Shown: piece by piece, positions 4,968 through 11,754 of the stretch
How positions within the stretch are numbered: position 1 is the first letter of the stretch
How the letters are laid out: each line of letters starts with the position of its first letter
Origin: Gammaproteobacteria bacterium
Lineage (GTDB): Bacteria; Pseudomonadota; Gammaproteobacteria; Magnimaribacterales; Magnimaribacteraceae
Direction: 5' to 3'
DNA: 11,754 bases
Assembly: GCA_002730855.1 (NCBI GenBank)
Contig: PCBA01000044.1
Location: 1-11,754 of the forward strand
Translations under genes and position numbers: made by a program
The notes under the pieces: generated by a model
What the model was told of the DNA's origin: nothing
What the model saw: only the letters and a program-made list of their open reading frames with translations
Databases searched by the model: none

Positions 4968-7832
4968 ATGGAGCCATCGGCACAAACACTAGAAGAAAAA
5001 GAGAAAAACAAGGGCCAAAAAGGCCAGGAAAAAGAGCAAGCAATAGCACCAGGGCAGATGAGAGTAATAAAAAGAAATGGGTCGGTTGTATCTTACGATG
5101 CAGAAAAGATTGCTATCGCAATAACAAAAGCATTTTTAGCTGTAGAGGGTGGAGCAGCCGCAGCATCTACAAGAATACATAATGAAGTAAACCAATTAGC
5201 AAATTCTGTAACTCAGACCTTTTCAAGAAGAATGCCCTCAGGAGGAACCCTCCATATTGAAGAAATACAAGACCAGGTTGAACTAGAACTTATGCGCTCT
5301 GGTGAACAACAAGTAGCAAGAGCCTACGTGCTATATCGAGAAGAGCGTAAACAAATAAGAAAGCAAGAAGAACCGCAAGAGAAAAAAGAAAAGGAAGGGG
5401 TAAAAATAGTCCTTGAAAATGGAGAAGAGGACACCCTGGACATGGGAAGGCTCGAAGTAATGGTCAAAGAAGCATGTGAAGGGCTAGAAGGAACGGATGC
5501 TCAACAAATACTAGAAGAAGCGAGCAAAAACCTGTATGACGGCGTCTCAATAGAAGATGCAAGAACATCTCTAGTTATGACCTCAAGAACACTTGTTGAA
5601 AAGGAACCAAACTATACCTATGTAACGGCAAGGATACTATTAGACAACATCCGTACAGAGACTCTAACTTATTTAGGAATGCAAGAACAAGCAACCCAAA
5701 AAGAAATGGAGGCACTTTATCCAGAAGCCTTAAGAAACTTCTTAGCTAAAGGAGTAGAAAATGAAATATTAAATCCAGATCTTCTTGAAATGGATATAGA
5801 AAAACTAGGAAAAGCAATAACTGCAAACAGAGATAATGACTTTACCTATTTAGGCCTTCAAACGCTCTATGATCGTTATTTTATACACGATAATGAAATT
5901 AGGTATGAGCTACCACAAGTGTTCTTCATGAGGGTATCTATGGGGCTAGCTCTAAGAGAAGAGCAAAAAGAAGAAAGAGCTATAGAATTCTACAACCTGC
6001 TTTCTAGTTTTGATTACATGAGTTCTACCCCTACTCTATTTAACTCAGGAACAAAACATTCCCAGCTCTCTTCTTGTTATCTAACAACCGTACCAGATGA
6101 CCTGCATGGTATATATGGTGCAATTCAAGACAACGCAATGCTTTCTAAATGGGCAGGAGGACTAGGGAATGATTGGACTCCTGTAAGAGGACTCGGATCT
6201 CAAATAAAGGGAACAAATGGAAAATCTCAAGGCGTAGTTCCTTTTCTTAAAGTTGTAAACGACACCGCGGTAGCTGTTAACCAAGGAGGAAAAAGGAAAG
6301 GGGCAGTATGCTCTTATTTAGAAACTTGGCATGTAGATATAGAAGAGTTTGTAGAATTAAGAAAGAATACTGGCGATGACAGAAGAAGAACTCATGATAT
6401 GAATACAGCAAACTGGGTTCCTGATCTATTCTTAAAAAGAGTATCTGAAGATAGAGAATGGACCTTATTTACTCCCAGCGATACGCCTGATCTCCATGAC
6501 TTATATGGCTTAGATTTTGAAAAAAGATATGAAGAGTATGAGGCAAAAGTAGAAGCCGGCGAAATAGAGTTCTATAAAAAAATAGAAGCAAAAGAATTAT
6601 GGAAAAAAATGCTTTCCATGGTCTTCGAAACAGGCCACCCGTGGATTACTTTTAAAGATGTATGTAATTTAAGATCACCCCAACAACACGCAGGGGTTGT
6701 CCACTCTTCAAACCTTTGTACAGAAATAACTCTCAATACAAGCCAAGAAGAAATTGCTGTCTGTAATCTAGGATCCGTAAATCTTACCCATCACATCAAA
6801 AATGGCCAGATGGATGAAGAAAAGCTAGAAAAAACAATCAATACGGCAATTAGGATGCTTGATAATGTTATAGACATCAATTACTACGCAGTAGAGGCAG
6901 CAAAAACATCGAACATGAAACATAGGCCTATTGGTATAGGTATTATGGGATTTCACGATACTCTTTATATGCTGGAGATGCCCTACGCTTCGGAAGAAGC
7001 TGTTGAGTTTGCTGACAAATCAATGGAGATGGTTAGTTACTTCGCCATTAAATCTTCTAGTAATCTAGCCAAAGAAAGAGGAACCTACCAATCTTACGAA
7101 GGTTCTCTTTGGAGCCAAGGAATACTTCCCATAGACTCTATTAAACTGCTAAAAGAGAGCAGAGGAAAAGATTATTTGGACGTTGATGAAAGTTCTACTA
7201 TGGACTGGGACAGTTTGAGAAAAGTAGTTAAAAAACAAGGCATGAGAAACTCTAACGTTATGGCTATTGCTCCAACAGCAACCATAGCCAACATAACAGG
7301 TGTTTCTCAATCAATAGAACCCACATACCAGAATTTATACGTTAAATCTAACTTATCTGGTGAATTTACCGTAACTAACATCCCTATGGTAGAGAATCTA
7401 AAAAAACTTGGACTATGGGACTCTGTCATGATAAATGATCTTAAATATTATGATGGAAGCGTCGAAGGTATATCCAGAATTCCTGATGACATAAAAGCGC
7501 TTTATGCAACTGCTTTTGATATTGAACCAAGGTGGTTAATAGACGCAGCAAGCAGAAGACAAAAGTGGATAGACCAAAGCCAATCATTAAACCTGTATAT
7601 AGACGAACCAAATGGAAAGAAACTGGACATTATGTATCGGATGGCCTGGCTTAGAGGATTAAAAACAACGTATTACCTAAGATCAAGATCTGCTACAACA
7701 GCTGAAAAATCAACCATATCGACAGGAGAGCTAAATGCGGTATCCGCTACACAACCAGAAGTTCAACAACCAACAACAACAGCTCCGTCAGCCTGCTCAA
7801 TTCTTGATCCAGATTGCGAAGCGTGTCAGTAA
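4968..7832 (+). CDS. nrdA: Class Ia ribonucleoside-diphosphate reductase, alpha (R1) subunit
   Basis: Catalytic subunit that reduces ribonucleoside diphosphates to deoxyribonucleotides. At 954 residues it is longer than E. coli NrdA because it carries two ATP-cone domains, about 32-122 and 145-235, as in the Pseudomonas-type enzyme; these give ATP/dATP activity control. Active-site residues are visible: Cys 370 (SSCY) and Cys 599 (VCNLGS) as the redox pair, NLCTE at 582-586 with the thiyl Cys 584 and Glu 586, and the radical-transfer pair Tyr 902-Tyr 903. The C-terminal tail ends with CEACQ; Cys 943, 950 and 953 include the pair that would regenerate the active site. The first 30 residues are a charged, low-complexity lead, but the strong Shine-Dalgarno at 4955-4962 supports this start over Met 31. 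nrdB follows after 15 bp. Confidence 0.97.
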   Translation: MEPSAQTLEEKEKNKGQKGQEKEQAIAPGQMRVIKRNGSVVSYDAEKIAIAITKAFLAVEGGAAAASTRIHNEVNQLANSVTQTFSRRMPSGGTLHIEEIQDQVELELMRSGEQQVARAYVLYREERKQIRKQEEPQEKKEKEGVKIVLENGEEDTLDMGRLEVMVKEACEGLEGTDAQQILEEASKNLYDGVSIEDARTSLVMTSRTLVEKEPNYTYVTARILLDNIRTETLTYLGMQEQATQKEMEALYPEALRNFLAKGVENEILNPDLLEMDIEKLGKAITANRDNDFTYLGLQTLYDRYFIHDNEIRYELPQVFFMRVSMGLALREEQKEERAIEFYNLLSSFDYMSSTPTLFNSGTKHSQLSSCYLTTVPDDLHGIYGAIQDNAMLSKWAGGLGNDWTPVRGLGSQIKGTNGKSQGVVPFLKVVNDTAVAVNQGGKRKGAVCSYLETWHVDIEEFVELRKNTGDDRRRTHDMNTANWVPDLFLKRVSEDREWTLFTPSDTPDLHDLYGLDFEKRYEEYEAKVEAGEIEFYKKIEAKELWKKMLSMVFETGHPWITFKDVCNLRSPQQHAGVVHSSNLCTEITLNTSQEEIAVCNLGSVNLTHHIKNGQMDEEKLEKTINTAIRMLDNVIDINYYAVEAAKTSNMKHRPIGIGIMGFHDTLYMLEMPYASEEAVEFADKSMEMVSYFAIKSSSNLAKERGTYQSYEGSLWSQGILPIDSIKLLKESRGKDYLDVDESSTMDWDSLRKVVKKQGMRNSNVMAIAPTATIANITGVSQSIEPTYQNLYVKSNLSGEFTVTNIPMVENLKKLGLWDSVMINDLKYYDGSVEGISRIPDDIKALYATAFDIEPRWLIDAASRRQKWIDQSQSLNLYIDEPNGKKLDIMYRMAWLRGLKTTYYLRSRSATTAEKSTISTGELNAVSATQPEVQQPTTTAPSACSILDPDCEACQ

Positions 7833-7847
7833 GGATAAGGGGGAGAG

Positions 7848-9089
7848 ATGTTAAACTGGGATGAATACGACGAGTCGAAAAAAACAGTCAAACCAGAACC
7901 TGCACAACAAGAAGCAGCTAATCAAACTTCTATATCTATTAACAAAGAAATAGAAAAACAACCCGAGGAAAACCCAAATCCCATTGAGTCAGGTGATAGA
8001 GCAAAGCTAGCTAAAGAAGCCGTTCTGGAATTAGATACCAAAGAAGGAGAAGAAGAGCTAGAAGGTCTTGCGGGAAGAGTACAAGTAGATGATAAGGCCA
8101 TGATAAATTGTAGGGCTGACCTTAATCAGTTAGTGCCTTTTAAATATGATTGGGCTTGGCAAAAATACCTAGATGGAAGCGCCAACCACTGGATGCCGCA
8201 AGAGATAAATATGACTGCTGATATAGCACTTTGGAAATCAAATGATGGCCTCACAGAAGATGAAAGAACAATTGTGAAGAGAAATCTAGGGTTCTTTTCA
8301 ACAGCAGATTCTCTCGTAGCGAACAACTTGGTACTTGCTATATACAGGTTAATAACGAATCCTGAATGCAGGCAATACATATTAAGACAAAGCTTTGAAG
8401 AGGCTATCCATACACATGCCTACCAATACTGCATAGAGTCACTAGCAATGGATGAAGGTGAAATTTTCAACATGTATAGAGAAATACCAAGCGTTGCGAA
8501 AAAAGCTTCTTGGGGGCTCAAATACACCAAAGGTATCTCTGATCCTAGCTTCAAAACTGGTACGGATGAAACAGACAAGATGCTTTTAAAAAACTTGATT
8601 GCCTTTTACTGTGTCCTTGAAGGTATATTTTTCTATTGTGGCTTTACCCAGATACTTTCAATGGGAAGGCGAAACAAGATGACAGGAACAGCGGAACAGT
8701 TCCAATACATCTTGAGAGATGAATCTATGCATCTCAACTTTGGTATAGATATGATTAACCAAATAAAGATAGAGAACCCTCATCTATGGGATGAACAAAT
8801 GCGTCAAGAAGCTGCTCAGATGATCTTAGAAGGCACTGAATTAGAAGTTCAGTATGCAAGAGACACTATGCCTAGAGGTATATTAGGAATGAATGCCAAT
8901 ATGATGGAAGAGTACCTTCAATTTATAGCAAACAGAAGACTTGTCCAAATAGGTTTAGAAGAAGAATTTGAAGGCGCTACAAACCCTTTCCCTTGGATGT
9001 CTGAGATTATGGATCTAAGGAAAGAGAAAAACTTCTTTGAAACCAGAGTAATTGAATACCAAACTGGTGGCGCTCTAAGCTGGGACTAA
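7848..9089 (+). CDS. nrdB: Class Ia ribonucleoside-diphosphate reductase, beta (R2) subunit
   Basis: Supplies the diiron-tyrosyl radical used by NrdA. The six expected metal ligands are present: Asp 154 (TADS), Glu 185 and His 188 (EEAIH), Glu 258 (LEG), Glu 292 and His 295 (DESMH). Tyr 192 sits seven residues after Glu 185, the position of the radical Tyr 122 of E. coli. This makes it a tyrosyl-radical (Ia) enzyme, not the Chlamydia type that has Phe there. The overall sequence resembles Pseudomonas NrdB. The first 75 or so residues are charged and low in complexity and look disordered before the folded domain. GGGGGAG at 7839-7845 is the ribosome binding region, close to the ATG. Co-transcribed with nrdA and probably with the phosphodiesterase gene that overlaps its 3' end. 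Confidence 0.97.
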   Translation: MLNWDEYDESKKTVKPEPAQQEAANQTSISINKEIEKQPEENPNPIESGDRAKLAKEAVLELDTKEGEEELEGLAGRVQVDDKAMINCRADLNQLVPFKYDWAWQKYLDGSANHWMPQEINMTADIALWKSNDGLTEDERTIVKRNLGFFSTADSLVANNLVLAIYRLITNPECRQYILRQSFEEAIHTHAYQYCIESLAMDEGEIFNMYREIPSVAKKASWGLKYTKGISDPSFKTGTDETDKMLLKNLIAFYCVLEGIFFYCGFTQILSMGRRNKMTGTAEQFQYILRDESMHLNFGIDMINQIKIENPHLWDEQMRQEAAQMILEGTELEVQYARDTMPRGILGMNANMMEEYLQFIANRRLVQIGLEEEFEGATNPFPWMSEIMDLRKEKNFFETRVIEYQTGGALSWD

Positions 9090-9826
9090 ACACTAAAATA
9101 ATTGCTCACCGAGGAGCTTCTGAAGATGCTCCTGAGAATACTCTTGCTTCTGTTGCATCTGCATTTGATCAAAACGCAGATGGTGTAGAAGTTGATGTTC
9201 GACTTACCAAAGACAATCAGATTGTTTGTCATCATGATAAGAGCTGTTTAAGAACCTCAGGAAATTCTATGAATATAAAAGATAGTAATTATGAAGAATT
9301 GAACAAACTTGATGTAGGTTCATGGTTTGGAGATAAGTGGAGAGAAGAATCCATACCATTGCTAAGAGAAGTCATAGATTTAATTCCAAATGAAAAAGAA
9401 ATATATATAGAAGTAAAAACTGGAACAGAAATAATTGAGCATCTCCTTAATGAAATTTATCAATATAAAGAAAAGATTAACAAAATGAGCATTATTTCCT
9501 TTTACCCTGAAGTTATTAAGGAAATCAAATCTATGGCGCCTGAATTGACCGGTAATTTGTTAGTAAACTTTGAAAGTCCTAAACTAATAGAAGAGAATGA
9601 GATTGTAAGTGTAATGAACGAAATTAATGCCGATGGTGTAGGGGCTCAAAACCACGAGTGCCTTGATTTTAATTTTTGTAACAAAATTAACAAAGAAAAA
9701 AAGAAAGTTCATGTTTGGACAGTTAATTCCAAAGAAGAAGCCAAAAAATATTATGAGCTTGGCCTTAATTCTATTACAAGTAACTGCCCGGGTAACATTA
9801 AAGAATACCTATCTAACTCTATTTAA
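9080..9826 (+). CDS. Glycerophosphodiester phosphodiesterase (UgpQ/GDPD family), non-canonical start
   Basis: Hydrolyses glycerophosphodiesters from phospholipid turnover to glycerol-3-phosphate and an alcohol. The frame encodes the complete family signature: HRGASEDAPENT (10-21) with catalytic His 10 and Arg 11, EVD (37-39) with metal-binding Glu and Asp, HHD (51-53) with the second catalytic His 52, and the later IEVKTG and HVWTVN segments. Counting from the CTG at 9080 the protein is 248 residues, close to UgpQ of E. coli (about 247). No ATG, GTG or TTG occurs in frame between the preceding stop (9053-9055) and residue 10. The start must be CTG 9080, ATA 9098 or ATT 9101, or the start was lost. 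ATG 9269 would remove every catalytic residue. No signal peptide is seen, so the enzyme should be cytoplasmic. Translation is probably coupled to nrdB, which it would overlap by 10 bases. Confidence 0.85.
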   Translation: MGLNTKIIAHRGASEDAPENTLASVASAFDQNADGVEVDVRLTKDNQIVCHHDKSCLRTSGNSMNIKDSNYEELNKLDVGSWFGDKWREESIPLLREVIDLIPNEKEIYIEVKTGTEIIEHLLNEIYQYKEKINKMSIISFYPEVIKEIKSMAPELTGNLLVNFESPKLIEENEIVSVMNEINADGVGAQNHECLDFNFCNKINKEKKKVHVWTVNSKEEAKKYYELGLNSITSNCPGNIKEYLSNSI

Positions 9827-9864
9827 TATTTCTTTTTTTTTGCTTTGGTTCTATAGTGATTGTT

Positions 9865-10221
9865 ATGAAAGATCATGATATTGGCTTCTTAGAGCTGGTT
9901 CAGAAATCACTAGAAAGCGTACCTGAATACGACGTTCATCAAGTTAAAAATAAATTAGATAATTCAGAAGAATTTTATTTAGTAGATGTCAGAGAAGATA
10001 GTGAATGGATTGAAGGCAACATCCCTAATTCTATCCATATCGGAAAGGGGATCATAGAAAGAGATATTGCTAAGCTCATCCCTAATAAAGGGGCTGAGAT
10101 AGTTTTATACTGCCAAGGAGGCTTTAGATCCGCTCTAGCAGGAGAAAGTATCCAAAAGATGGGTTATAACAACGTTTTTTCGATGAGTGGGGGCTATAGT
10201 GATTGGGTCAACAATAATTGA
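9865..10221 (+). CDS. Single-domain rhodanese-like sulfurtransferase
   Basis: Small cytoplasmic protein of 118 residues made of one rhodanese domain, a fold that carries sulfane sulfur as a Cys persulfide. It shows DVRE (41-44) with the flanking EGNIPNSIHI, the active-site loop CQGGFRS (83-89) with Cys 83 and Arg 88, and the closing SGGYSDWV (108-115). The six-residue loop is typical of active sulfurtransferases, not of the longer phosphatase-like Cdc25 loop. The natural acceptor cannot be told from sequence. The start is set at ATG 9865; an in-frame GTG at 9856 would add three residues, and neither has a clear Shine-Dalgarno sequence. It lies 38 bp after the phosphodiesterase and 24 bp before the carboxyltransferase-like gene, so it is probably part of the downstream cluster. 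Confidence 0.92.
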   Translation: MKDHDIGFLELVQKSLESVPEYDVHQVKNKLDNSEEFYLVDVREDSEWIEGNIPNSIHIGKGIIERDIAKLIPNKGAEIVLYCQGGFRSALAGESIQKMGYNNVFSMSGGYSDWVNNN

Positions 10222-10222
10222 A

Positions 10223-10240
10223 ATGAGTGGGGAGACTCAT
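10223..10240 (+). promoter_or_regulatory. Hairpin presenting the Shine-Dalgarno in its loop
   Basis: ATGAGT (10223-10228) and ACTCAT (10235-10240) form a perfect 6 bp stem around the loop GGGGAG, which is the only ribosome binding site for the gene starting at 10246. A GGA in a hairpin loop over the Shine-Dalgarno is the general form of CsrA/RsmA sites, but the stem flanks do not otherwise match that consensus closely. Translational control is inferred, not shown. Confidence 0.35.
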
Positions 10241-10245
10241 AACAC

Positions 10246-11601
<1,356 letters not shown>

Positions 11602-11616
11602 ATAAGCAGGAAAAAA

Positions 11617-11754
11617 ATGAAACTAACTAATATTGAAACTTACGTTATTAAAACTGGTGAACCTAACTTAGGTGGCCTCTTCTGGTTCTTTATTAAACTT
11701 GAAACGGATGAAGGTATTGTGGGTTGGGGTGAAACAGCTGTTCTTTATACACTG
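11617..11754 (+). CDS. Enolase-superfamily (mandelate racemase/muconate lactonizing type) protein, 3' truncated by window
   Basis: Only the first 46 codons are present. MKLTNIETYVIKT, then FIKLETDEGIVGWGET, is the characteristic start of the N-terminal capping domain of mandelate racemase / sugar-acid dehydratase-like enolase-superfamily proteins. The conserved tDeGi-GwGE segment (31-39) leads toward the substrate-covering loop. The catalytic barrel with its metal ligands and base lies beyond the window, so racemase, cycloisomerase and acid-sugar dehydratase cannot be separated. The start is supported by AGGA at 11608-11611, five bases before the ATG. The 15 bp gap suggests co-transcription with the carboxyltransferase-like gene. 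Confidence 0.85.
   Translation, partial: MKLTNIETYVIKTGEPNLGGLFWFFIKLETDEGIVGWGETAVLYTL

Noticed and set aside
8126..8380. Minus-strand open frame inside nrdB
   Set aside because: It lies opposite the metal-binding core of NrdB, where codon constraint explains an accidental open frame.
9054..9110. Programmed -1 frameshift fusing NrdB to the phosphodiesterase
   Set aside because: The phosphodiesterase frame is -1 relative to nrdB and overlaps its end, but no X XXY YYZ slippery heptamer or following structure is seen in the overlap. Both products look complete as separate proteins.
9269..9826. Phosphodiesterase starting at the first in-frame ATG
   Set aside because: It would lack the HRG, ExD and HD catalytic elements that are encoded intact immediately upstream in the same frame.

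Overview
The window is ordinary, AT-rich, densely coded bacterial chromosome with one less familiar cluster at its right end. It carries nine protein genes plus a tenth cut by the right edge. I see no rRNA, tRNA, CRISPR array or insertion sequence. The two-ATP-cone NrdA, the Pseudomonas-type NrdB, the perfect DnaA boxes and the compact gene order suggest a gammaproteobacterium with a small AT-rich genome, perhaps a marine streamlined lineage. The organism assignment is inference; there is no rRNA here to test it.

Left part (1-4763): uracil-DNA glycosylase (ung, minus strand) is followed by a 355 bp AT-rich gap without a convincing gene. Next to ung this gap holds a perfect inverted pair of DnaA boxes. 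D-3-phosphoglycerate dehydrogenase (serA, minus) and ornithine carbamoyltransferase (argF, plus) diverge from a 93 bp promoter region. argF and glycerol kinase (glpK, minus) converge with a single base between their stop codons.

Middle (4764-9826): glpK and nrdA diverge from a 204 bp control region. It holds a perfect DnaA box, two NrdR-like boxes 32 bp apart, a plausible promoter overlapping the first NrdR box, and a weak LexA-like palindrome. nrdA and nrdB encode class Ia ribonucleotide reductase and sit 15 bp apart. A glycerophosphodiester phosphodiesterase follows directly. Its coding frame runs back into the end of nrdB, but it has no ATG, GTG or TTG start before its catalytic residues.

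Right part (9856-11754): a single-domain rhodanese, a carboxyltransferase-family TIM-barrel protein resembling transcarboxylase 5S / oxaloacetate decarboxylase alpha, and the first 46 codons of an enolase-superfamily protein lie in one direction with short gaps. The TIM-barrel protein lacks a biotin domain and differs at conserved active-site positions, including a probable metal-ligand His changed to Gln. This trio is the best candidate here for an undescribed function.

Functional links: ung and nrdAB both serve DNA synthesis and repair and both lie behind DnaA boxes. GlpK and the phosphodiesterase could both supply glycerol-3-phosphate. serA and argF are ordinary amino-acid biosynthesis genes.
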